Shown here: piece by piece, positions 42,430 through 52,562 of the stretch | Layout of the letters: each line of letters opens with the position of its first letter | Numbering within the stretch: the first letter of the stretch is position 1 | Source: Isochrysis galbana | Lineage: Eukaryota > Haptophyta > Isochrysidales > Isochrysidaceae | Reading direction: 5' to 3' | DNA: 64,000 nt | Assembly: GCA_018136815.1 (NCBI GenBank) | Contig: CM030938.1 | Location: forward strand, 1,648,202 to 1,712,201 | Program-made: the position numbers and the translations under genes | The notes under the pieces: model-generated | Seen by the model: the letters and a program-made list of their open reading frames with translations, nothing else | Database searches by the model: none | Told to the model about the DNA's origin: nothing

Positions 42430-43096
42430 TGTACGGATAAAGGTACCCAGCTTTCTAGGACCAGTCCTAGAAACTAGGACGGACTTTGCTAGGTGAGAGC
42501 ATGAGCATACCATGTTATTTTGTCCCAAACCTTGGCTATTGAGTTACCACATGCATGTTCTCATTAAATGTTCCAGGTGTACCTAGGCACCATTCCCTCA
42601 GCAACACCAAGTTTTGTGACGCGTTTACGGGTCACCTGGTCGGAATTGCTGCTTGTCCTAGAAACGGGAGAAATGGCTCATACCACCCAATGGGGAGCTC
42701 TTCTACCCATGGTCCCCAGGAGATGAAATGTTGCTTTGACTGCCCTCTTTGAGACCTTCAGTGACGACCAAGCTTGGTTTTGTCATCTAAGTGTCCAATC
42801 CGCTAGCCTACTGCTCCAAAAGGTCTAAAATAAAACTCCTCTGGTGCGAGCGGACGCCCGAGTGCAGCACCGCATGCTGAACGTGGTAGCAAAAGTAAGC
42901 AAAGACAAGCTCCGCAGAGTTGGTCATGGGGAGAGCTAAGGTTGAATGGGATGTGGAGATGGTTTGCTTCAGGTGATGGGATGTCTCATGAGCTCACCAT
43001 AGGCTATAATGGAGGCATGATCGGCAGAGTCCTAGAAATCCAAGAATTTTCTAGGACGTGGTCCTAGTTTCTAGGACGGAATTTTTTGTCCGTGTA
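42430..43096. mobile_element. candidate MITE-like element
   Basis: Left end TGTACGGATAAA and right end TTTTTGTCCGTGTA are imperfect inverted repeats. Just inside, the 17-mer GTCCTAGAAACTAGGAC (42464-42480) is present as its reverse complement at 43061-43077, each also flanked by a CTAGGAC hairpin. About 670 bp, no ORF. Target-site duplication not certain. Confidence 0.45.
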
Positions 43097-43764
43097 TAGG
43101 TGTATGGGTGTCGCATCCGCGATCGACCTTTTTGTTTTACAAGTTGTCTGCGTTTCTATGTACCCTCCTTGTAGCTTGTAGGCTGTCACTAGTCACCGTT
43201 GCATCATCCTACATTCGCCCTCTTTGCCATCGCCTCCTTTGTCGCCTCCCGTGTCGCCTGCTTGCCCCTCACCTGGCTTACCTCCTTGCGTGCTCCTACC
43301 TAGCGTTTTAGGTTAAGTCGAGCGTTCATTCAGGTATCGCCGGTGCAAGAAACCACCCCCTTGTGTGACCTTGATTCCCCCTCAGGTGTTGGCCGTTGGA
43401 TTATATCGTGGCGCTGCTTTACTTCGGTCTTCATCAATGCACTTAAGGGTTTTCGAAAGATTCCTTCTTTATTACTGTGCGTAATTGTCGCCCCCGCGTC
43501 TCGCGTCTTGTTTCGTCGCCCCTTGCTCGTCGCTTGTCTAGAAGGTCTCTCTGCACATCGCCTTCTTCCCCCCGCGCGAGTTTGGACCTCTCCTCGACCC
43601 TCCGCGTTGGCTTCAGCGGACGAGTTTCACTTTAACGATAGTTTGAACCCTTCGTTTGCGTAGTTTTGCGCTCTCTTTCCGTATTTCTTCGCGCATGACG
43701 AGCGATCGCGACCTCAGCCTTCGCCGCACGGGGAGGGTTTGTTTATCGTATGATTCCGGAGTGT
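43097..43764. other. intergenic, nothing recognised
   Basis: No domain-bearing frame or repeat. Confidence 0.5.
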
Positions 43765-44283
43765 TTACGTTAGTTTTCTGAGCCCAAGGTCGTTGGGGTT
43801 TGGGTTTTTCGTGAGTGGTTTTGTAGCAACTTCGTCGAGTCCCACCGTGTTCCCAAGCGAGTCCCCCCGAGTTCCCGAGTCTATACCCCGAGTCAACGAG
43901 TCAATACAAGTCAAGCACGCGCCTGAGCCACCCCCAGTCGCCTGCCACCACCTCCCACAAGCCTCCTTCCACACTTCCGCGCCCTCCGTGCTCCGTGCGT
44001 GCGTCGTGCATCGTGCGTCGATCACCATGCCCGTAGTCACCCCCGAGGAAAGCTCCATGAGCTCCCCACAAGAACCGCGTTCCGCGCTAGCTGCCGGCGC
44101 GCCCTCGCAGGCAATCTCCAAGAGTGAGATAAGCCTTGCTCTGACAACTTGTAGCGAGGCTACCGGGTGAAGGGCGGGGAGGTGGAGAGCCTTCTCGCTC
44201 ATGTTGATGACGGTGACGGCGACGTAGCCGGGAGCGGGAGTGAAGTCAGCCCGAGGGGAGGAGCGGGGGGCGTAAGGGGGCAT
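43765..44283 (-). CDS. hypothetical ORF, possibly retroelement
   Basis: 172 residues from ATG 44283, two bases after the stop of the upstream frame (TAG-GG-ATG). No domain recognised. The composition is ordinary rather than low-complexity in its first 80 residues. The tight spacing suggests that the two frames belong to one transcript or one element, linked by frameshift, re-initiation or an unrecognised intron. Confidence 0.35.
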   Translation of the reverse strand: MPPYAPRSSPRADFTPAPGYVAVTVINMSEKALHLPALHPVASLQVVRARLISLLEIACEGAPAASAERGSCGELMELSSGVTTGMVIDARCTTHARSTEGAEVWKEACGRWWQATGGGSGACLTCIDSLTRGIDSGTRGDSLGNTVGLDEVATKPLTKNPNPNDLGLRKLT

Positions 44284-44285
44284 CC

Positions 44286-45005
44286 CTACCGAGCTACCGA
44301 GGTGCGAGGTGGGGCGGCCGAGTGATGCGATGACGGACGCGCGGTCGATAAAGAGGGTGGTTTAGGCGCGGAAGGGTGTGCCGTCTCCGACGTAGACGTC
44401 GGGGTGGTAGAAGCCCGCAAGGCCCTGACGTGGGTGTTGAGGCCCGCTATCGTCATCTCGAGGAGGGCGGTGTGCTCACGGTCGCGCTTCTCGTCGCGAA
44501 GTAGTTGAGCGTCGATCGCGGACTGCATGTGGGCGAGGCGGTCGGCTAAAAGGTCGGTGGCCGAGGAGGGAGATTCGCTTACGTGTTCCCACGCGTAGTC
44601 TTCAAACGGGTGGTCATGGGGGTCGGGCCTCGGGCAGCTCGAGGTCCCAAGAGAGGTGAGCTCAGCTCGCTCGCGGAGTGGGTCCACAAGCGGAGGCTCG
44701 TCTGATGGAGCGGATGGCGTCGCCGTGTTAGAGGGACCTTGCGGAGGCTCGGAGCCGCCGATTCCGACGAAGTGGACCCCTTGTGGCCCAACAGAAGTTC
44801 CCGCTGTTTCCATGGGCATAGATGGAGCGGGATTATGGAACGGCGCGGTCGTAGGCGCCAAGACGGAATTTGTGCTTGTCGAACACGCGATGACCACTGG
44901 CTCGTAGGCAGAGGGCCGTTCGATCGAGCCGGCAGCTGACGCGGCCGTGAAAGAGTCGTTGGTTGTTGCTTGCGGGAATATGTCTGAGAGGTCATAGTAT
45001 ATCAT
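44286..45005 (-). CDS. hypothetical ORF, gag-like
   Basis: 239 residues from ATG 45005. Pro/Ser/Thr-rich and acidic, with a helical segment at about 155-200 (DLLADRLAHMQSAIDAQLLRD then a charged helix) that could be a coiled coil. This combination is typical of retrotransposon gag leaders but not diagnostic. No zinc knuckle seen. Confidence 0.35.
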   Translation of the reverse strand: MIYYDLSDIFPQATTNDSFTAASAAGSIERPSAYEPVVIACSTSTNSVLAPTTAPFHNPAPSMPMETAGTSVGPQGVHFVGIGGSEPPQGPSNTATPSAPSDEPPLVDPLRERAELTSLGTSSCPRPDPHDHPFEDYAWEHVSESPSSATDLLADRLAHMQSAIDAQLLRDEKRDREHTALLEMTIAGLNTHVRALRASTTPTSTSETAHPSAPKPPSLSTARPSSHHSAAPPRTSVAR

Positions 45006-45673
45006 AGTAGAAGTCGGGTCTGACTGTGTCTACCGCCATCGAGTGCTAGAGACGAAGAGGGGGACGGAGGTTCGGAGGCTCGCAACGCGCGGCGTTGGAG
45101 GGTAGGGCCGAGGCTAGCTAGCGAGCTAGAGGAAGAGAGTGAATGAGAGGGAGAGCTTCTTAGGTCCAAGGTAGACACGAGAGACTACAACACAGAGACC
45201 CCAAAAAGGTCCCTCGTCACGCAGTCACACACGAACTAACCTAAACAGGGCGAAAACTAACCACCCCCACGACGGAATGTCAAGCGTCGGCACCAAGGCG
45301 GCTCATCGACGCACAGACATGCGACAGAGAAGTCGGAACAACGAGGGCAGACCTCGCTGGGGAGCTACCGCCGATACACGAAGAGAAGACGGAAGACTAC
45401 AACCGATGCATGGGGAGAAGACGGAAGACAGTCATGGAACGTTTGATGACATCGAAAGAAAGTAAGAGAAGGGGTAGAATGTCGCCGACGAGACCTTGAG
45501 GCCTAAAATAACCCACCGGTTAGAAGTAAAAGTCTGTCATCGTATGGAATACGACAATCCACCGCCAATCGCCCAACCATGTCTGCTCCGTCCTCGCGCT
45601 CGCCCTCACCCAAGCCCGTCCTCCCGCCTTCCTCTGCTGAGGAGGTGGTCCAGCCCGCCATTCCATCACTCCC
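45006..45673. other. intergenic, nothing recognised
   Basis: Contains short duplicated phrases (AGAAGACGGAAGAC at about 45381 and 45417) but no gene. Confidence 0.45.
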
Positions 45674-45960
45674 GGCCTAGACAAATTATCTTGTGCTAGG
45701 GCCATTTGCCAAGCTCCACCCTTAGAAACAAGGAGGCGAAAGAGGCGATAGTGGCGGGTAAGCTTGAGCGCTTGTGGTGTGTGTGTGTTGGAGCGGGGCG
45801 AGCGGCGCGCGGCGACGAGCTAAGAAGGAGCGGCGGCCTTCCCCCCTGCGGGGGGGGGGCCACCGTGCCACCGTTTTTCTTTTCTCCGGTCTTCGCGCTT
45901 CGCTGCTCCGTTGGCGTTCACTTGCGTAAACTAAATAAAGCTCACTGTCTATGAACGCCG
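45674..45960. mobile_element. short copy (A) of a repeated unit, ORF deleted
   Basis: Left edge GGCCTAGAC-x-AATTAT-x-TTGTGCTAG and right block TTGGAGCGGGGCGAGCGGCG ... GTAAACTAAA...GCTCACTGTCTATGA match copy B at 46033-46675. Between them copy A has only about 55 bp where B has a coding region. Confidence 0.7.
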
Positions 45961-46032
45961 CCGTCCGCCGCTTATCGCCCCTTGTTCACGTTTCCGTGTG
46001 TGCGCTTTCTACGGGTAACTGAAGCCTGGCGT

Positions 46033-46675
46033 GGCCTAGACTAATTATGTTGTGCTAGGGCCATTTGCCAATGCGCGGAGGCTCTTACTCTCAATTCTCA
46101 AGAGGCCTCGCAGGGAGGCCGCCAGCGCGCTGGCCTCATGGCGCCTGGCGTTCTGGCCCCCAAGGGGGACCACACCGTAGCCGCCCGGACCGTGCCCTTT
46201 GACGAAACCCCAGCGGACGCGCCGGTCGTCGCCCCGAAGGAGCAGCGCGCCCACCAGATCGGGCGGCTCGCCCGCCAGGAGACCGAATCGGGCCTCGTCT
46301 AGCCCGTCGTATGCATCCTCTGGCACGAAGAACTCGTACTCGGTCGTCCCGTGCGCCGGTTCGCTGCCCGCCGGCGCTGCCGCGCCGGTCGCCTCGACGA
46401 GCAAAGGCGAGTCGTCGGCGGCGGTGGCGTCGGGGAGCGTAGGCAGGGTTGGGGTGGTTGACATGGCGATGTGAGCGCTTGCGCTTGTGGGGTGTGGTTG
46501 TTGGAGCGGGGCGAGCGGCGCGCGGCGACGAGCAAAGAAGGAGCGGCGGCCTTCCCCCCTGCGGGGGGGGGGCCGTCGTTTTTCTTTTCTCCGGTCTTCG
46601 CGCTTCGCTGCTCCGTTGGCGTTCACTTGCGTAAACTAAAGCTCACTGTCTAAAACTAAAGCTCACTGTCTATGA
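46033..46675. mobile_element. long copy (B) of the repeated unit, with ORF
   Basis: Same edges as copy A in the same orientation, about 360 bp apart at the left edge. The right edge carries an additional tandem duplication of AAACTAAAGCTCACTGTCTA. Contains the minus-strand ORF 46045-46464. Confidence 0.7.
46045..46464 (-). CDS. small ORF inside repeated unit, unknown
   Basis: 139 residues from ATG 46464, preceded by the conserved block also present in copy A. The first 45 residues are Thr/Pro/Ala-rich. The rest looks ordered, with 'EYEFFVPEDAYDGL', a glycine-rich 'GHGPGGYGVVPLGG' turn and a C-terminal helix. I recognise no family. Because the unit exists with and without this ORF, it may be the cargo of a mobile element or a small gene caught in a segmental duplication. 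Confidence 0.45.
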   Translation of the reverse strand: MSTTPTLPTLPDATAADDSPLLVEATGAAAPAGSEPAHGTTEYEFFVPEDAYDGLDEARFGLLAGEPPDLVGALLLRGDDRRVRWGFVKGHGPGGYGVVPLGGQNARRHEASALAASLRGLLRIESKSLRALANGPSTT

Positions 46676-47539
46676 AAAACACTTTTTTCGGCCTCCGAAC
46701 AAAAACACTGTTTCTGTCTTTCACATCTAGGCTCATCATGCCACCTCGACGGGACGGAGATTATTCTAGATGACACCCGAGATAATTCTGAGACTGCACG
46801 CACGCCGCCGGCCACTGTCGAGAATGAAACGTCGTCGTGGAACGTCGACAAACACTGGAGTGTTTCGAGGCTCATGTCAGCCGAGACTCAATCTCGACCC
46901 CCGAGGCTCACGATCTTGGCCCCCGTCTCCATACATCTCGAGCTCGAGCTCGAAAGGCTTCGTGACACAAGGAGGATCCGAGATCCCGGCCAATGAATAT
47001 ACCGTTGCGGGTTTCAAACGGCCGCAACCACAGAATAAAACGGGGGGGGAGGGGCAAGGCGTGAAGGGAGGGAGGGAACGGAGACCTCCCGCTAATTCTC
47101 GAGGCCAAGAAAAGAAGAAACGGGTGGGGGGTGGAGGGGAAGAGAAGGAGAAGGACGAGGACGCGGGGCCAGAAGGTGCGGTCCACGCAGACTTCGGCGG
47201 CCGAGAGAAAGGGGTGGGGGGGGGGGGGGAAGAGGGGGAGAAAGAGGGGGGGAGAGAGGGAGAAAGAGGGGGAAAGGGGGAGAAAAGGGGGGTGGAGAGG
47301 GTTGAGAAAGAGGGGGAGAGAGAGGGAGAAAGAGGGGGAGGAGAGAGGGAGAAAGAGGGGGGAAAGGGGGGCAGCAAGGGTTGGGCAGAGAGAGAGAGAG
47401 AGAGAGGATCCGATCTCTCTCTCTTCTTCCCCCCTCGCCTCGGTCCCAAGACGCAGCGGGGGGCTTTTCCCCTTCCCCCCTCCCCTCTCCCTCTCTCCCC
47501 TTCTTCTTCCCTTGCCTCCCCCTTCTCCCCCCCTCTCCC

Positions 47540-47603
<64 letters not shown>

Positions 47604-47694
47604 GCGCACTTACATATACATAAATCTCCCTCCCTCCCCCCTCTCGCCCTTCGGTGGGGGGGGGCACTGCGCGACCGACCTTCCCTCTCTCCCG
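46676..47694. repeat. purine-to-pyrimidine leader of the channel gene
   Basis: From about 47040 to 47405 the plus strand is almost pure purine. At 47388-47424 (AGAGAG...GGATCCGATC...CTCTCT) it flips, and it is almost pure pyrimidine to 47630, including (CT)n at about 47543-47600. The switch forms an inverted repeat. No gene supported. Confidence 0.75.
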
Positions 47695-50600
47695 ATGGGG
47701 CTGGGCAGTCTGGCATGCGTCGCGGCGCTCATGCTCGTAGATGCGAGCGATGCACGGCTTGGGCTTAAGCTTGGCTCGCTCGAATTCGATCCCCTCGACC
47801 CGCCCTCGCACAGCACGTCCATCAAGACGGGCATCTTCTTTGACCGACTCCTCAACATCGACTTGACCAAGCATGCTTGGGAGGCTGAGTTCTGGACATC
47901 CTTCGAGTGGTACGACCCGCGGAACTATTCCGACCTATTCGTGGACCCGATGCTCGTCAACACGGAGGAGGTCAGCTGCGACAACTCGCTGTCGAGCGGT
48001 GTAAAAAGTCTTGGTGTTGCGGCCAACGACAGCAGCGTGTCTGCTGCAGGAGGCCAGACTCGCTTCATTGAGCTTGGTGCTGACGAGATCAAACTGCTGT
48101 GGACTCCTGATATCATAATCACCAACCTCTATGGAAAGGGAGCTGTGCATAGCGAATTCATGCGCATCTACGAGGATGGCCACGTCGAACTCAACCGTTT
48201 CTTGCTTACGGAGCTGGACATTTTTGAGAAAGTGCAGCTATCGTATCCGTACGACACGCTGCGCCTCAAGATTCTGCTGTCAAGTCGCGGCTATACGGTA
48301 AGCCCTGTGCACTGTCACGCAATCCATCTGCTGGTATGGGCGCGGCCGCGCGTCGCACTCGCTGTGGCGTGCCCAATCCCTCAACAGGATCACGCATGGA
48401 ACCAGTTGGTTCGATGATCCTTTGTGCCCCCTCTTATCTGTCCAGACATCACGTATCAGCTTTACTGACCATTCCAAGATGAATGGCGTCAACAGCCAGA
48501 AACTTGATGATTGGGATATTGGATGGGAATACGTCGGCCACGAGCATCAACATGCGCACCTTGTACAGCCGGCATACACACTTGGAGAAAATTGTCGCAA
48601 TGATAGGTTCGCAGAGATGTCGTTCACCCTCGATGTTCGGCGTGACTCAGCTGCTGACCTGTCGGGCCGTCTGCAGCTACTACCGTTTGACCCGCTGTTA
48701 CCTCCAGCGCATCGTACCGAGGTGCAAACCAACGAGCGCCTCTGATATCCTCAGCCCTTTTCCGCAGGACTTCTTGCCTGCCCAGAAACATCGTCCCTGA
48801 GTCACCATCGGTTTGTTGCTCAGGTGCGCGTTGGCATATACTTCGACATGCTGCGGTACGTCGATGATGCACAGCACACGTTTGATGCTGATTTCTACAC
48901 GGTTTACATGTGGAACGACCCGCGCAACTATTCGATCCTCTTCTTAGACGATCAACTCGTGGATGTGCAAAGCGATTTCAACTCCACGGAAGCCGTTCGT
49001 CAGCTGGCATCGCGCCGTTTGGGGGAGCAGCCTGGCTCCACAGAGGCGGATACACTACAGGCCCCAGAGGCAGATTGCAGCACGCAAGGCCATAACGTGC
49101 GTTTTGTGGAATTCGGCCGCGACGAGACCAAGTCCATTTGGACCCCTGACCTTGAGGTGGGCAACCCGTTGATTTCGTGAACCCCCTCCCTCCAACGGCC
49201 TACTCGTGGGAAGGCGAAGTTCGGCCGCACTGTGAAGCCCGACGGATGCTGAGCATTTGTAGGCTCATAGCCTCTTTGATGTGATATGTACCAGCATGAT
49301 CGCGCTCTGCCATTGCCCATTTCACAGATCACCAACCGCCAGGCCGGCAATAATAATCTCGTGCACTCCACGATAATGCGCTTGTACGAGATCGGAGTCG
49401 TCGAAGTTGTGGTCTTCAGCTTTGCTCGTCTAGAGGTTCGACATGCCTGGCCAGAGCTTCCGCATGTGCCGTTTCGGTCGATTTCTATTGGTCTCGTTTC
49501 TCCCCTTCGATTGCCAGGCTCGCTGAGCTCAACGTGCCTCTAAATTGCTCCCACATGGCTCATCAGTCGCTCCACTGTCCTCATCGCAGATGCAACACCC
49601 TTCTTATGTTGGATTCCCCTTCGACCACAAGGAGCTCGACATCATCGTTGAGTCCAAATCTCACTCCAACAAGCGTATCGAGATAGCTGAATATGTTAGC
49701 ATGACTGGTGTCGAGGAAGGTCTCCTTGCGGACTGGTTCCCTGGTTGGCAATATGTTGGGACCTCGTCCAGTGTCTCGTCACCCATTCCAGAATATGCAC
49801 GTGCAAATCCTTGTCGACTCGAGCGCCGTGATCGCTTCACGTTCCGGTTGAAAATCCGGCGTGAGTGGCAGCGGCTTGCGGAGGAGGCCATCTTGCCAAC
49901 GGTCTTGCTTGTCGCTGTTTCTTTCATCGCTTTCGCAATCGACGTCGAGGGCTTTGCGGCGAAGGTTGGCGTTGGTTTCACAACCTTCCTCATCCTCTAC
50001 TCGTGGGAGGGCGACATGGCCTCGCAATTCCAATCGCAGGATTCTCTTGTCTGGTTCTTGGCCTTCTTCAAATTATGCCGATATGCGTGCTTCTGCACTC
50101 TTGCCGAAGGCGGTGCCATCGGCTATATTGCCCGGCAGGTGCGGCACTAAGCGCTCATCGGACATACGCATGCCATCATCGCACGCGAAAATGCCTTCAC
50201 TCTGCGGTTGACTTCCAGCCCCGTCCCTATCGTTCGCAGGTGAGCCTTCGATTTGGAGTCTATGTCGACCGAGCGGCCTCGCGGCTGATGCCGAGCGTTT
50301 TCATCTTGACCTTGCTACTCGCATTCGCGGTGCCAAAGACACACGAAGGGGTCCTATTAATTAGCCAGCTTGCATATGTTCTAATCGCCGTAGACGTCCT
50401 CGGTTTACTCATTATGGGCCGCTTCTTGTGGCGGCAGCTCACGTCGCGTCTCACATCGGATCCTCTTAAAGTGTTCCATGAGGATGGCAATTTCGACCTC
50501 GACGAGTAAGACATTGCATAGGGCACGCCATTCCATGGCGTCATCGCCGCCACCTCTCCCCAGAGCCACAACCACGTGATTCGTCCATCCGCATCGCACA

Positions 50601-51301
50601 CGCCGTCCACTCTCGGCCGTTTGGCTCTTCTCAATCGCATCTTTCCTCTACGTCCATCCACAGGCATGAGCGACGCCTCGTCTACTCGTCGCTCGATGGC
50701 AATGGCGACGAAAGCCTATCGATCGACGAGATTGTCCGCGTCGTTGTCACAAGCAGGTGAACTCGCGTGATGCTCACCCAATCCTCTCCGTTGGAGAACG
50801 ATGACATGAAGTCCACTGCGCTCCCGATGACGAGCCTGCTTCATTTTCAGGTACCGGCACCTCGTTCTTACTCATGATCCGCCGTGCCTTTGCTTCAGGG
50901 TTGGGTATGACCGGACCTTCTGGAACACTATTCGCGGCCATAGCCAGCTCAACGAGGACGCGTACAACGCAGCGGTGCAAAAGCGCACATCCGCGAAAGA
51001 CAGTCTTAAACGGCTGCTGCGGGCCGAGGCTGGCGTCAAGGAGCTGACTCGCGACAACTTTGCGGAGCTCCATGCCGCCATGTTCTCGATAGCTCTGCAT
51101 TGGGTTGTGCACATGAACCGGAACGCTGAGGTTGAGGAGATCGAAAGCACAGTTGTTGCAATGCCTAGGCGAATGTCATCAACTGTCCGTCTTCTGCGTA
51201 CTGATGAATATAGCCCCAAGGCGGCAGCAAAGCAGAAGCAAGAGCTCGAGAAGACTCAAGAGAAGAAACAGGATGGCGGCTCGATGCTACTTGTCGTGTA
51301 A
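47695..51301 (+). CDS. pentameric ligand-gated channel with tandem ligand-binding domains and EF-hand
   Basis: Eight exons: 47695-48297, 48446-48721, 48824-49156, 49328-49435, 49590-50138, 50240-50505, 50664-50756, 50899-51301. Total 2631 nt, 876 residues; all phases close. Signal peptide about 1-20. Two homologous ligand-binding domains (about 31-275 and 282-535) both start FDPL-x-PP-x-H, continue with GI(F/Y)FD and DPRNY, and contain WTPD (136, 400) and the Pro-loop YPYD (184-187) or FPFD (449-452). Both lack the cysteines of animal Cys-loop receptors, as in bacterial and other Pro-loop channels. TM1 is about 541-558, TM2 562-578, TM3 592-620, TM4 about 633-655 (VDRAASRLMPSVF, typical). A fifth hydrophobic segment (660-686) follows, then a canonical EF-hand loop at 723-734 (DGNGDESLSIDE) and a charged tail. 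An ion channel at a cell membrane is expected; ligand unknown. Confidence 0.85.
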
Positions 51302-52562
51302 GGAGGCTCGCATTATCTAGCAACATTAAGTCGCGGGCTACGACCCAATTCACTTCGAGACTTGTATAGGAGGGGAAGAGCATGGTCGGTGGGCCAAAGT
51401 ACTTAGATGATGGTGGGGTGCTGGTGACCTCCTGCGATCCGCCTGTGGACCCTCGCGCCGGTGATGGCGGCACTGTCGAACGGGGGGTAATTCGATGGCA
51501 CATGGGTGGACATGGTCTTTAGCGTTGAGTCGTCGACGACAATTATGTCGTAAGTGGTGCTCCGCATCGGCATCGGTACTTTCTTTAACCTCGGTACTTT
51601 AACTATGGTACTTTAGCTATTACCGCCCATGTGTTCCCCATCCGTACTTTAGCCACCACCCAGGTGCCCCTCATCAGTAGTGCTTGCAAAAAATCTAAAG
51701 TCTAAAGATTCGGGGCTCATACACTAAGGCCGGCTTGCTTCTTGCTTCCTTGCTTTCATTCGGTACCTCCCTCCTTCCCTCCCTTCGGTATCTCCCTCCC
51801 TCCCTTCTCCATCGCTATTTATAAAGCTGGATTTGCTTATTTCTAACCGATTCATATGCACCACGACCTTGAAGAATACTTATGGTTGACCAGAAAGGCG
51901 AGTTCCCGGAAGTCGTCTACGGCGGCATCCGGCCCGTCGCGAGCCCTCTTTCGCGGCCTATCTCTCCGCTCCTCCAGCGCCAGAAACATGGCCAGTCTGG
52001 AGTCCTCCAGCTCTCGCGCCGTGAAGGGCCGGGTGGGCATCGCTGGCCAGCGCGCTCTGGCGGCGCGAGATTGGTTGAGGAGCCCTCGGTTGCTCTGTTG
52101 GGTCTCCGCGGTCTGATTTGGTCTTTTGTCTTTTGCCAGAGCGACTCAACAGCGACTCAACGGAGAATCAAGGCTGTTGACTCGGGAGCTCTCGAGTCCC
52201 CGTTGAGTCGCTGCAAAAAACCTCGAGAGAGAGAGGACTGAGGACTGCTTGGTGCTTGGGTGCTGCATAGGCGAAGTATAAAGTAGCTATTAGCTATTAG
52301 CTAAGCTATAAGCTATGTATGTGCTATGCATGAAGAGAGTACATACTTAGAAAGCAGACGCCACCTAGTAGGTTAGAAAGTAGAGAGAGCGCTACGAGCT
52401 GAGTTGAGACAGAGATGGGGAATGAGAGAGTGGAGGGAGTCGGAGAGGGAGAGAGGGGAAGAGAGAGAGAGAGAGTAGAGAGTAAATGAGTGTGTGAGAG
52501 AGAGAGAGAAGAGAGAGAGAGAGGGAGGGAGGGAGAGAGAGAGAGGGAAGAGAGAGAGGAGA
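51302..52562. other. intergenic with GTACTTT cluster and GA tract
   Basis: GTACTTT occurs four times between 51576 and 51650. TATTTATAAAG lies near 51815. Frames at 51850-52150 exist on both strands without recognisable domains. 52430-52560 is a GA-rich tract ending at the leuB start codon. Confidence 0.5.

Noticed and set aside
48640-48720. A GC-AG intron inside exon 2 of the channel giving a 'YYRLTRCYLQ' pre-TM1 reading
   Set aside because: The unspliced frame gives FDPL-x-PP-x-H directly before the second domain, exactly matching the start of the first domain, and needs no non-canonical intron.
51852-52150. Overlapping ORFs on both strands near 52 kb
   Set aside because: Short, no recognisable domain and no splice-site context; kept only as intergenic.
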